Part shown: positions 1-7,507 of the stretch, one piece after another
Position numbering within the stretch: the first letter of the stretch is position 1
Layout: each line of letters starts with the position of its first letter
NCBI GenBank assembly: GCA_020845475.1
Contig: JADLFN010000063.1
Location: forward strand, 19,935-83,934
Source of the DNA: Planctomycetota bacterium
Lineage (GTDB): Bacteria > Planctomycetota > UBA8742 > UBA2392
Reading direction: 5' to 3'
Length of the DNA stretch: 64,000 bases
Position numbers and translations under genes: made by a program
Notes under the pieces: model-generated
Database searches by the model: none
The model's input: the letters and a program-made list of their open reading frames with translations, nothing else
What the model was told of the DNA's origin: nothing

Positions 1-1305
1 GAAAAAGGCGGGCGCATACACCTCATGGGGTTGGTGAGTGATGGCGGCGTGCACAGTGTGGATCGTCATTACTTTGCCCTGATAGACTGGCTCAAGCGCG
101 AGGGTTTTCCGGGCGAGAGCGTGTTCTTTCATGTGATCACCGATGGCCGCGACACCTCGCCCACCAACGGCGTGCGCTATGTTTCGGCGCTGCGCGACAA
201 ACTCGATGAATCGGGCATCGGACGCATCGCCACAATCTCGGGCCGCTACTACGCCATGGATCGCGACAAGCGCTGGGAGCGCACCGAGAAATACTTCGAT
301 TGCCTCACGCTCGGCCAGGCCGAGATTGTCAGCGACGCCGTGGCCGCGCTGGAAGAAAGTTACAAGGCGGGCGTGACCGACGAATTCATCACGCCCAAGA
401 TTGTCGTTGAACACGGTGAACCGTTGGGCCGCATGCGCGACGGCGACGTTGTGCTCTGGTTCAACTTTCGTGCCGACCGCGCGCGCCAGATGTGCAAGGC
501 GCTCACGTTTGCGGGGTTTGACGGCTTCAAGCGCAAGATGCCCGTCAACGTCACGCTCGTGACCATGACGCGCTACGAGAGCACGATTCCCGCCACCGTG
601 TGCTATGAACCGGGCACACTCACAAACGTGCTGGGCGAGTATCTTGCCTCCAAGGGCCTGGCGCAATTCCGCTGCGCCGAGACCGAGAAATACGCCCACG
701 TTACTTACTTCTTTAACGGCGGCCGCGAGCAGCCCTTTGAAGGCGAAGAGCGCAAGCTCGTGCCCTCGCCCAAAGTGGCCACCTACGACCTGCAGCCGGA
801 AATGAGTGCCGCTGAAGTGAGCAAGCATGTCGTCAGCGCCATCGAGAGCGGCAAGTACGCCTTTGTGCTCGTGAACTTCGCCAACCCGGACATGACCGGC
901 CACACCGGCATCATCGAAGCCGCGATCAAGGGCGTGCAGGCGACGGATGCGGCGCTTGCGAAAATCGTCAAGGCGGCCGAGGCCAGGGGCTGTGCCGTGT
1001 TGGTGACGGCCGATCATGGCAACTGCGAAGAGATGCTGATCTCGCCCGAGGCCGCCAACGACCCAAGTAACCAGGAGAAGGGCGCCAGCTACGCTGTGCC
1101 CAAAGCCGGAGCGCGCGCCGATGGGCTGGTGCCGAGCACGAACCACAGTCATAACGTGGTGCCGTTCATCCTGGCCGGCAAGCGCGGCTTGGCCAGACTG
1201 GCAAACGGCAGGTTGGCCGATGTGGCCCCGACCGTGCTGGCTTTGATGGGCTTGGAGCAACCGGCGGAGATGACCGGCGAGAATCTGATTTCATTGGGCG
1301 GGTAA
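1..1305 (+). CDS. gpmI: 2,3-bisphosphoglycerate-independent phosphoglycerate mutase, 5' end outside the window
   Basis: Interconverts 3- and 2-phosphoglycerate in cytosolic glycolysis/gluconeogenesis using a metal-bound phosphoserine. The frame is open from base 1; the ATG at 25 lies inside the conserved HLMGLVSDGGVHS block, so it is not the true start. About 434 codons are visible against 510-550 for the family, so roughly 80-110 N-terminal residues, including the catalytic-serine motif, lie upstream. Visible family signatures in order are SDGGVHS, DGRDT, GRYYAMDRD, NFRADRARQ, NPDMTGHTG, TADHGNCEE and STNHSHNVVPF; the last three hold Asp/His metal ligands. A glucose-6-phosphate isomerase gene follows 55 bp downstream on the same strand, suggesting a glycolytic unit. 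Identification is very secure; only the start is missing. Confidence 0.96.
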   Translation, partial: EKGGRIHLMGLVSDGGVHSVDRHYFALIDWLKREGFPGESVFFHVITDGRDTSPTNGVRYVSALRDKLDESGIGRIATISGRYYAMDRDKRWERTEKYFDCLTLGQAEIVSDAVAALEESYKAGVTDEFITPKIVVEHGEPLGRMRDGDVVLWFNFRADRARQMCKALTFAGFDGFKRKMPVNVTLVTMTRYESTIPATVCYEPGTLTNVLGEYLASKGLAQFRCAETEKYAHVTYFFNGGREQPFEGEERKLVPSPKVATYDLQPEMSAAEVSKHVVSAIESGKYAFVLVNFANPDMTGHTGIIEAAIKGVQATDAALAKIVKAAEARGCAVLVTADHGNCEEMLISPEAANDPSNQEKGASYAVPKAGARADGLVPSTNHSHNVVPFILAGKRGLARLANGRLADVAPTVLALMGLEQPAEMTGENLISLGG

Positions 1306-1326
1306 TCCTGTCGCGTGAAGGGCAAA

Positions 1327-1344
1327 GCGCCGGCAAGCCGGCGC
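1327..1344. repeat. Short perfect inverted repeat between gpmI and pgi
   Basis: GCGCCGGC, an AA spacer, then GCCGGCGC: an 8-bp perfect stem in the 55-bp gap. There is no U-run after it, so a classical intrinsic terminator is unlikely. Its flanks (AAAGC...GCACTCC) look like the dispersed palindromes found in many PVC-group genomes, from memory. It could also be an mRNA-stability hairpin within a gpmI-pgi transcript. Confidence 0.6.
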
Positions 1345-1360
1345 ACTCCAAAGTGAGGGC

Positions 1361-2674
1361 GTGTTGGAAGCGCACAACATTTCACTCGATCTCTCCAACA
1401 CCCACAGTTCGCGCGTGGGCGCCCATGGCTTTGATGACGCGCACTACGAGAACCTGATTCACCGCGCGCGCGGCTTCCGCTCCCGCCTCAACATGGAGCG
1501 GTCGGAGGGCCAGCATTCGTACCTGAATCTTCCACACGACATTGAAACGTTGGAATTGGCACTGCGCATGTCCGCGCCGCGCATGGGACACTTTGACGAC
1601 CTGGTGGTGCTTGGCATTGGCGGCAGTTCGCTGGGGTTTCTGGCGCTGCACCGCGCGCTCGCGCCACTGGGCGGCATTGGCGTGCCGGTTCATATCGTTG
1701 ACAACACCGACCCCGTTCTTCTGGCGGATGTCGCCTCGCGCGTGGATCTCAAGCGCACGCAGTTCGTGGTCGTGAGCAAGAGCGGCGGTACGCTGGAAAC
1801 GGTGGTCGGACTCGGCTGGTTCGCCCAGCGCCTGCGCGCCGCAGGCCTGAGACTCTCCGATCATATGCTGGCCGTGACCGATCCCGAGCACGGCTATCTG
1901 CGCAAGTTTGCCGACGCAAACGAAATCGACAGCCTGCCCATTCCGCCCAAGGTCGGCGGCCGCTTTTCGGTGCTGAGCGCGGCTGCACTGTTGCCTGCGG
2001 CCCTGGCCGGAATTGACGTGGCCTCCCTGCTGGAGGGCGCCGAGCAGGCCGAGAAAGCCGCGCGCGATGGCGACCTGTTGCGCGACTGGCCTGCACGACT
2101 GGGGCTGTTAGCCACGGACTTCTGCCGTGAGCGGCAGAAGCGCAACCTCGTGTTCATGCCCTATTGCTCGCGCCTGGCCTCAACGGCGGACTGGTTTGTT
2201 CAGCTCTGGGACGAGAGCCTGGGCAAGAGCAAACGCCTGGACGGCACAGCGATCGAGGCCGGGCAGGCGGCCATCAGGGCGGTGGGTGCCTGCGACCAGC
2301 ACGCGCAATTGCAGTTGTTTCTGGAGGGCCCCAACGACAAGTTCACGCTGCTGTTGCGCGTTGAGAAGCCCGTGCCCGACTTGCACCTCTCGGACTTTGA
2401 ATATGAGCACTTCGACGCCGGCTTCCTCAAGGGCAAGGCGCTCTCCGAGGTGATCAATTCACAGTTGGCCGGGACGGCCCAGGCGCTGGCTCAACGCTCG
2501 CGACCCAGCGCCACGCTTTCGCTGGGCTCTCTTGACGCGTCAACATTTGGCGCGCTGCTGATGGGCCTGGAACTCGCCACCACCTATGCCGGCTATGCGT
2601 GGGGCGTGAACCCTTACGACCAGCCCGCCGTCGAGCTGGGCAAGACGATCTCCCGCAAAATGCTGGGCGGATAA
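1361..2674 (+). CDS. pgi: Glucose-6-phosphate isomerase
   Basis: Interconverts glucose-6-phosphate and fructose-6-phosphate in the cytosol. It has 437 residues, the size of the short bacterial form (about 440-450). Two SIS-type sugar-phosphate domains are visible: VLGIGGSSLG near residue 85 and the phosphate-binding VVSKSGGTLE near 137. The family signatures GGRFSVLS, QLWDESLGKS, the catalytic-His region DQHAQLQLFLEG and the C-terminal NPYDQPAVELGK follow. The start is a GTG preceded by AAGTGAGGG, a plausible ribosome binding site; no in-frame ATG lies close by. It follows gpmI and is separated from trkH by one base, so the two metabolic genes and the potassium transporter are probably co-transcribed, an uncommon grouping. 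Confidence 0.96.
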   Translation: MLEAHNISLDLSNTHSSRVGAHGFDDAHYENLIHRARGFRSRLNMERSEGQHSYLNLPHDIETLELALRMSAPRMGHFDDLVVLGIGGSSLGFLALHRALAPLGGIGVPVHIVDNTDPVLLADVASRVDLKRTQFVVVSKSGGTLETVVGLGWFAQRLRAAGLRLSDHMLAVTDPEHGYLRKFADANEIDSLPIPPKVGGRFSVLSAAALLPAALAGIDVASLLEGAEQAEKAARDGDLLRDWPARLGLLATDFCRERQKRNLVFMPYCSRLASTADWFVQLWDESLGKSKRLDGTAIEAGQAAIRAVGACDQHAQLQLFLEGPNDKFTLLLRVEKPVPDLHLSDFEYEHFDAGFLKGKALSEVINSQLAGTAQALAQRSRPSATLSLGSLDASTFGALLMGLELATTYAGYAWGVNPYDQPAVELGKTISRKMLGG

Positions 2675-2675
2675 C

Positions 2676-4520
2676 ATGTCGCTGCGCCGAACGATCCAGT
2701 TGACCGACCTGTTCGCCAACGAGCGCATCGATGCGTTCCGGGCCCGCTACCGTTTCGTCAACATCTTCGCTTCGGTGGCCGGATTTGCATTGTTCCTGAT
2801 GTACCACGGCGAAGTTATCCCGTACGACTACAAGAACTTCGTATATGCGGCGCAGGCGGTTTGCCTGGCGCTGCTGCTTGGTGAACCCGCCGGCATTTAC
2901 ATTGCCAGCCGCAATCTTCGCCGCGGCCTGGCCGCAACCGCCGTGGACAGCATAGCCGCGGGGCTGGGGCTTGGATTGCTTCTGCTTCTGGCCGCGCTTT
3001 CGCCCTGGGTGCTGGACGTCATGAACGTGCAGCAAGCCGCGGACGCGCTGGTACTCGGCATCCAGGGCGGCGTCGTTTTCTTTTCGCTGCTCCGGTTTCT
3101 GCGCGGCTTCCACGTCATTTCACGGCTTGCCAGCAACCCGTTGCAGATTTTCATGGCCAGTTTTGTGGGCCTGATCTTGCTCGGCGCGGGGCTGCTCATG
3201 CTGCCGGGGGCCACGATCGCCGAGGGCAGCCCTGATTTTGTGGACGCCCTGTTCATGGCGACATCTGCTGCGTGCGTGACCGGGCTTACAACCATGGATC
3301 TCGGCTCACAGTTCAAACCCTTTGGCCAGCTCGTGATCCTGGCGCTGATTCAGTTTGGCGGGCTGGGCATCATGTCGTTTGCGGCGTTCTTCTCCGTCAT
3401 GTTCGGCAGCGGCGGGGGTATCCGCGACAGTGCCGCGCTGGGCGAAATGATGAGCGTGAACCTTGCGGGGCGTGTAGGCCGCACCGGTGCCTGGATTCTG
3501 GGCTCCACGCTTGTCTTTGAAGCGCTCGGCGTCTTTCTGCTTTACGGCCACTGGAAAGGGCCCGACGGCTTCCTGCCGGCCGACCAGCAATTGTATTACT
3601 CCGCCTTTCACTCGATCAGCGCGTTCTGCAACGCGGGCTTTGGCCTTCATCAGGACAGCCTTGTCACTTATGCCGGTGATTGGCCGCTGGTGCTCAGCAT
3701 TGGCTCGCTGGTTGTGCTTGGCGGCATCGGCTTTCCCGTCATGGTGGAAGTGTTTTCGTTCAAGTTCTGGGCGCTGCCTTCAATTCGCAGCCTGCCCCTT
3801 CTTCGAAAACGCATCAGCAAGCAGCCTGTTCCTCGGTTAAGCCTGCAAACCAAGATCGTGATCCTGACGAGCACAGCACTGATCGCCATCGGCGCGGCGG
3901 GTTTCTGGGCCATGGAGTATGACCACTCGCTCAAGGGCATGAGCACAAGCACCCAGGCCGCGGCCTCGCTGTTTCATGCCATCACGCCGCGCACGGCCGG
4001 ATTCAACACCGTTGACCTCGTGAATTGCCGACCGGCGACACACTTTTTCACGATCCTGCTCATGCTGATCGGCGGCAGTCCCGGCTCCACGGCGGGCGGC
4101 ATCAAAACCACGACGTTTGTGGTGCTGTTGCTGGCCGTGGCCGCCATGCTGCGCGCGCGCAGCCCCGAAATTTTCAAGCGCCGCCTGACGGAAGAAGTCA
4201 CGACCAAGAGCCTGGTCATGCTCGTGCTGGCCCTGGCCTTTGTCAGCGCGGCCACGTTTGCCCTGCTCATGACCGAGCAGAACAGTGTAATCGAGACCAC
4301 CCAGCACGGCGCGCTTTCGCTGCTGTACGAGGCGGTCAGCGCATTTTGCACCGTGGGCCTGACTCTGGGTGTAACGTCGAAGTTGACGATGGCGGGCAAG
4401 CTCATCATTATCGCCTGCATGTTCGTGGGACGAATCGGCCCGCTGACGCTGGTGCTGGCCATTGGCCGCCGCAAGACGCAGCGCTTTGTGTATCCCAATG
4501 AAAGCGTGATGATCGGATAG
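2676..4520 (+). CDS. trkH: TrkH/KtrB-family potassium uptake channel subunit
   Basis: Inner-membrane subunit that moves K+ through a pore built from four M1-P-M2 repeats. The 614 residues start with about four extra hydrophobic segments (residues about 25-140) not found in minimal KtrB, then the core begins near residue 150. Four filter-like loops are visible, each with the single conserved Gly: AACVTGLTT, SAFCNAGFGL, PRTAGFNTVD and SAFCTVGLTLG. A conserved GGSPGSTAGG stretch marks the third repeat. The ATG lies one base after the pgi stop, and the regulatory subunit TrkA starts 2 bp after this gene ends, so the pair is a complete Trk/Ktr system. The TrkH versus KtrB label is uncertain; the family is not. 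Confidence 0.93.
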   Translation: MSLRRTIQLTDLFANERIDAFRARYRFVNIFASVAGFALFLMYHGEVIPYDYKNFVYAAQAVCLALLLGEPAGIYIASRNLRRGLAATAVDSIAAGLGLGLLLLLAALSPWVLDVMNVQQAADALVLGIQGGVVFFSLLRFLRGFHVISRLASNPLQIFMASFVGLILLGAGLLMLPGATIAEGSPDFVDALFMATSAACVTGLTTMDLGSQFKPFGQLVILALIQFGGLGIMSFAAFFSVMFGSGGGIRDSAALGEMMSVNLAGRVGRTGAWILGSTLVFEALGVFLLYGHWKGPDGFLPADQQLYYSAFHSISAFCNAGFGLHQDSLVTYAGDWPLVLSIGSLVVLGGIGFPVMVEVFSFKFWALPSIRSLPLLRKRISKQPVPRLSLQTKIVILTSTALIAIGAAGFWAMEYDHSLKGMSTSTQAAASLFHAITPRTAGFNTVDLVNCRPATHFFTILLMLIGGSPGSTAGGIKTTTFVVLLLAVAAMLRARSPEIFKRRLTEEVTTKSLVMLVLALAFVSAATFALLMTEQNSVIETTQHGALSLLYEAVSAFCTVGLTLGVTSKLTMAGKLIIIACMFVGRIGPLTLVLAIGRRKTQRFVYPNESVMIG

Positions 4521-4522
4521 CC

Positions 4523-5191
4523 ATGCAGAAAGTCGGTGTCATCGGGTTGGGTCGTTTTGGCATGGCGCTGGCCGAGAACCTCGCGCAGGAGGGCATTGAG
4601 GTCATTGCGCTCGACTCGCGCCCCGAGGTCATTAACCAGATCAAAGACAAGGTCGCGCTGGCTGTCTCCGCCGACGCCACGGATGTCGAGACGCTGCGCT
4701 CACTGGGTCTGGGCCGCGTTGACACCATCATCGTCGCCATCGGCGACGATTTTGAAGCCTGCCAGCTGGCCATGCTGGCCGCGCGCGACCTGGAATATCC
4801 CAAAGTGATCGCACGCGCCAACGACCGAGTGAAAGAGAAAATCCTGCGCCGCCTCGGCGCCGACGAAGTGATCATGCCTGAGGAGCAGGCGGCACTGAAG
4901 CTGTCGCAGCGCATTGCGCGGCCTTCGCTGCTCGAGGCCGTCGAGATCGGCAAGGAGCACAGCTTCGTTCAGGTCAAGGCGCCGCCCGGCGCGCGCCAGA
5001 AAACCGTGCTCGAACTCAACATGCGCAAGAAGTTCAGTGTCAACCTCGTGGCCATCAAGCGCCCCGGCACCATGGCCGGTGAAGAAAGCGTCGTGATTCC
5101 CATGCCCGACACGATCATCCACGAAGGCGACGTGCTCATGCTCATGGGCCGCGACAAAGATATAGACCGCTTCCTGCGTGAGCTGGAATAG
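4523..5191 (+). CDS. trkA: TrkA/KtrA potassium channel regulatory subunit (RCK domain)
   Basis: Cytosolic nucleotide-binding partner of TrkH that gates K+ uptake. It has 222 residues, the size of a single-RCK KtrA protein rather than the doubled TrkA of E. coli (about 458). Residues about 4-120 are a Rossmann RCK_N domain with GLGRFGMAL for the dinucleotide phosphates and an acidic end of strand 2 (ALDSRPE). Residues about 135-220 are an RCK_C domain with VIPMPDTIIHEGDVL. The ATG follows the trkH stop by 2 bp, implying translational coupling and a 1:1 complex. Confidence 0.94.
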   Translation: MQKVGVIGLGRFGMALAENLAQEGIEVIALDSRPEVINQIKDKVALAVSADATDVETLRSLGLGRVDTIIVAIGDDFEACQLAMLAARDLEYPKVIARANDRVKEKILRRLGADEVIMPEEQAALKLSQRIARPSLLEAVEIGKEHSFVQVKAPPGARQKTVLELNMRKKFSVNLVAIKRPGTMAGEESVVIPMPDTIIHEGDVLMLMGRDKDIDRFLRELE

Positions 5192-5280
5192 GGCCGCCAT
5201 GGCGCCCCATCCTTGACGGCTGCATGGGCGTCTTCGCCCCTGTGGCTCAAGTCCGTCTCCTAAACAGTCGATAGCGATCT

Positions 5281-5293
5281 GGGGCAGAGCCCC
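5281..5293 (+). promoter_or_regulatory. Hairpin just upstream of the xerC start
   Basis: GGGGC-AGA-GCCCC, a 5-bp GC-only stem ending 6 bases before the xerC ATG. No clear Shine-Dalgarno sequence lies between it and the start. In RNA it would sit where a ribosome binding site should be, so it may limit xerC translation. It is short and could be chance. Confidence 0.25.
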
Positions 5294-5299
5294 GATCCT

Positions 5300-6220
5300 A
5301 TGACCGCCGAAGCCTGTGCACTTCGCCTGCAACTGCAGGCCTTCCTCGACTACCTCCGCCTTGAGTGCGGCCTGGCCGAAAATTCCATGGCCGCCTATCG
5401 CCGCGATCTCGAGCGCCTGCTCGATTTCCTGTTCGCGCGCGGCACCTTTGACTGGCGCGGCGTGCGCGCCGACGACCTGACGCTCTTCCTCGCCCAAGAG
5501 CGCGGCTCGCAATACGCCGACAAAACGCTGGCGCGCCGGGTCTCCGCGATTCGCATGTTCTCGCGCTTCTTGAGCATCGAGGTCATCAAGGGCGAGGATG
5601 CCGCGCAGTTTCTGGCGCCGCCCAAGCTGGAGATGGGCCTGCCGCAGATGCTTGCGGTTTCGGATGTGCAGAAGTTCCTGGATGCGCCGCAGGGCGAGGG
5701 CGCGCTGGTGATGCGCGACCGCGCCATGCTGCAAACGCTTTACGCCACGGGCGCGCGCGCAAGCGAGGTGTGCGACCTGACCCTGGGACGGCTTCATCTT
5801 GACGAAGGATTTGTGCAGGTGCGCGGCAAGGGCAGCAAAGAGCGCGTGGTGCCGATCTCGCGCCGCGCCGTCGAGCACTTCAAAGCCTATCTCCAGCTTG
5901 GCCGCCCGCAGCTTGTGAAGTTTCCCACGGACATCGCGTTTCTCTCCAAGACCGGGCGGCGCGTGACGCGCAACCGTTTATGGGAAGTGGTCAAGCACTA
6001 CGCGCTGGCCTCCGGGCTCAACCCCGCACTCCTGCACCCGCACACGTTGCGGCACTGCTTTGCCACCCACCTGCTTGAAAACGGCGCCGATATCCGCAGC
6101 GTGCAGGAGATGCTGGGCCACGTCAGCATCGCAACCACGCAGATTTACACGCACGTCGATGCCAACCGCCTGCGCAACGTGATGCTGCGCTTCCACCCGC
6201 GCGCCAGCGGTGCTGCTTAG
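5300..6220 (+). CDS. xerC: XerC/XerD-type tyrosine recombinase
   Basis: Site-specific recombinase of the family that resolves chromosome dimers at dif. It has 306 residues, typical for XerC/D (about 300). Residues about 8-95 form the SAM-like core-binding domain and 112-295 the catalytic domain. The full catalytic set is visible: Arg153 in ATGARASE, Lys177 in RGKGSKER, His248 and Arg251 in HPHTLRH, His274 in LGHVS and nucleophile Tyr283 in TTQIYTHV. It lies 108 bp after trkA, where no gene is seen. It looks vertical (housekeeping), unlike the decayed integrase near 62 kb. C versus D cannot be decided from this window. Confidence 0.92.
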   Translation: MTAEACALRLQLQAFLDYLRLECGLAENSMAAYRRDLERLLDFLFARGTFDWRGVRADDLTLFLAQERGSQYADKTLARRVSAIRMFSRFLSIEVIKGEDAAQFLAPPKLEMGLPQMLAVSDVQKFLDAPQGEGALVMRDRAMLQTLYATGARASEVCDLTLGRLHLDEGFVQVRGKGSKERVVPISRRAVEHFKAYLQLGRPQLVKFPTDIAFLSKTGRRVTRNRLWEVVKHYALASGLNPALLHPHTLRHCFATHLLENGADIRSVQEMLGHVSIATTQIYTHVDANRLRNVMLRFHPRASGAA

Positions 6221-6222
6221 CG

Positions 6223-7470
6223 TTACCCGCACTCGTTGGACTTTGCCGATGGCTCAAGCGCGGGCGCGCGCGTTTTGTGCAGCGCTGCAAGCCCGCCCTG
6301 GCTGGTTTCGCGATAGCGCGCCTGCATGTCAAAGCCGGTCTGGCGCATGGTTTCCACCACGGTATCGAACGGAATCTCGTGGCTGCCGTCGCTGAGCATG
6401 GCGTACTCGGCGCAATCCACGGCGCGCATGGCGGCGACTGCGTTTCTTTCGATGCAGGGAATCTGGACAAGACCCGCCACAGGGTCGCATGTCAGGCCGA
6501 GGTGGTGTTCAAAGCCCATTTCGGCGGCGTACTCAACCTGCTGGTTGGTGCCGCCGAGTAACTGGCAGGCGGCGCCGGCGGCCATGCTGCACGCGGTTCC
6601 CACTTCGCCCTGACAACCCACCGCAGCGCCGGAGATGCTCGCGTTGGTCTTCACCAGGTTGCCCACGATGCCGCCCGTCGCAAGCGCGCGCAAAATGGCC
6701 GCGTCGTCGCAGCCTGTGCTCTCCTGCATGTAGCGCAACGTCGCCGGCAGCACGCCGCAGGCTCCGCATGTGGGTGCGGTCACCACCTGCCCGCCGGAGG
6801 CATTTTCCTCACTGACGGCCAGCGCGTAAGCCGTCAGCAAACCCGTGCGCTGCAATTTGTCCGGCCGCGACTTGGCCTGGGCGAAATGGCTCTGGCTCTT
6901 GCGCTTGAGATTCAGCACTCCGGGCAAAACACCCTGCGCCTGGTTGCCGCGCGAAATGGCCTCCTGCATCACGCGCCAGCACTGTTCGAGGTAGCCCCAG
7001 ATCGAGGGCCCTTCGCAATGTTCAACGTACTTCCAGAGTGGCGCCTGGTGCTGCGCGCACCAATCCAGAATGGCCGCCATGCTCTTAAGCGGATAGACGT
7101 CCGGCGGCGCGGCTTTGCCTTCTTCTCGCAGCGCGCCGCCGCCCACGGAATAGACGCGCCAGCGCTCGAGCAGCGCGCCCGCGGCATCGTAACCCTCAAA
7201 GTCCATGCCGTTGGAATGGAACGCGGGAACTTCGTCGGGCTTCCAGGAAAACTCGACGTAACGTGGGGCCAGCGCGCGCGTGATCGCCACGTCCGTCAAG
7301 TGGCCCCTGCCCGTGCTGGCGAGCGATCCATAGAGCGTGACCTTGAAGCGCGTGGCAGCACTGTGGCGCATTCCGAATTGCGCCGCCGCCTTGCCCGGCC
7401 CCATGGTGTGGGATGCCGATGGCCCGGTGCCGATGCGATAGAGTTCGTGCAGTGATTCCATAGGGTTCAA
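6223..7470 (-). CDS. sdaA: L-serine ammonia-lyase (L-serine dehydratase), single-chain iron-sulfur type
   Basis: Deaminates L-serine to pyruvate and ammonia with an oxygen-labile [4Fe-4S] cluster. It has 415 residues, slightly shorter than the 450-residue one-chain enzyme. The beta domain begins with IGTGPSASHTMGPG near residue 12; the alpha domain shows TAPTCGACGVLPA, GCQGEVGTACSMAAG and LTCDPVAGLVQIPCIERN, which hold the conserved cysteines. Its end is 2 bp from xerC (convergent). It begins 37 bp after the giant kinase gene on the same strand and may be co-transcribed with it, though no functional link is evident. Confidence 0.93.
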   Translation of the reverse strand: MNPMESLHELYRIGTGPSASHTMGPGKAAAQFGMRHSAATRFKVTLYGSLASTGRGHLTDVAITRALAPRYVEFSWKPDEVPAFHSNGMDFEGYDAAGALLERWRVYSVGGGALREEGKAAPPDVYPLKSMAAILDWCAQHQAPLWKYVEHCEGPSIWGYLEQCWRVMQEAISRGNQAQGVLPGVLNLKRKSQSHFAQAKSRPDKLQRTGLLTAYALAVSEENASGGQVVTAPTCGACGVLPATLRYMQESTGCDDAAILRALATGGIVGNLVKTNASISGAAVGCQGEVGTACSMAAGAACQLLGGTNQQVEYAAEMGFEHHLGLTCDPVAGLVQIPCIERNAVAAMRAVDCAEYAMLSDGSHEIPFDTVVETMRQTGFDMQARYRETSQGGLAALHKTRAPALEPSAKSNECG

Positions 7471-7507
7471 CGCGCCGCAGTCACGGCCCTTGAGGCCTGA
7501 CGCGGCC

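Noticed and set aside
5192..5299. Intrinsic terminator after trkA
   Set aside because: Hairpins exist but none is followed by a U-run; the stem at 5281 is too near the xerC start.
4700..5878. 392-codon minus-strand open frame across trkA and xerC
   Set aside because: Antisense to two genes with intact catalytic motifs; His/Arg-rich shadow.
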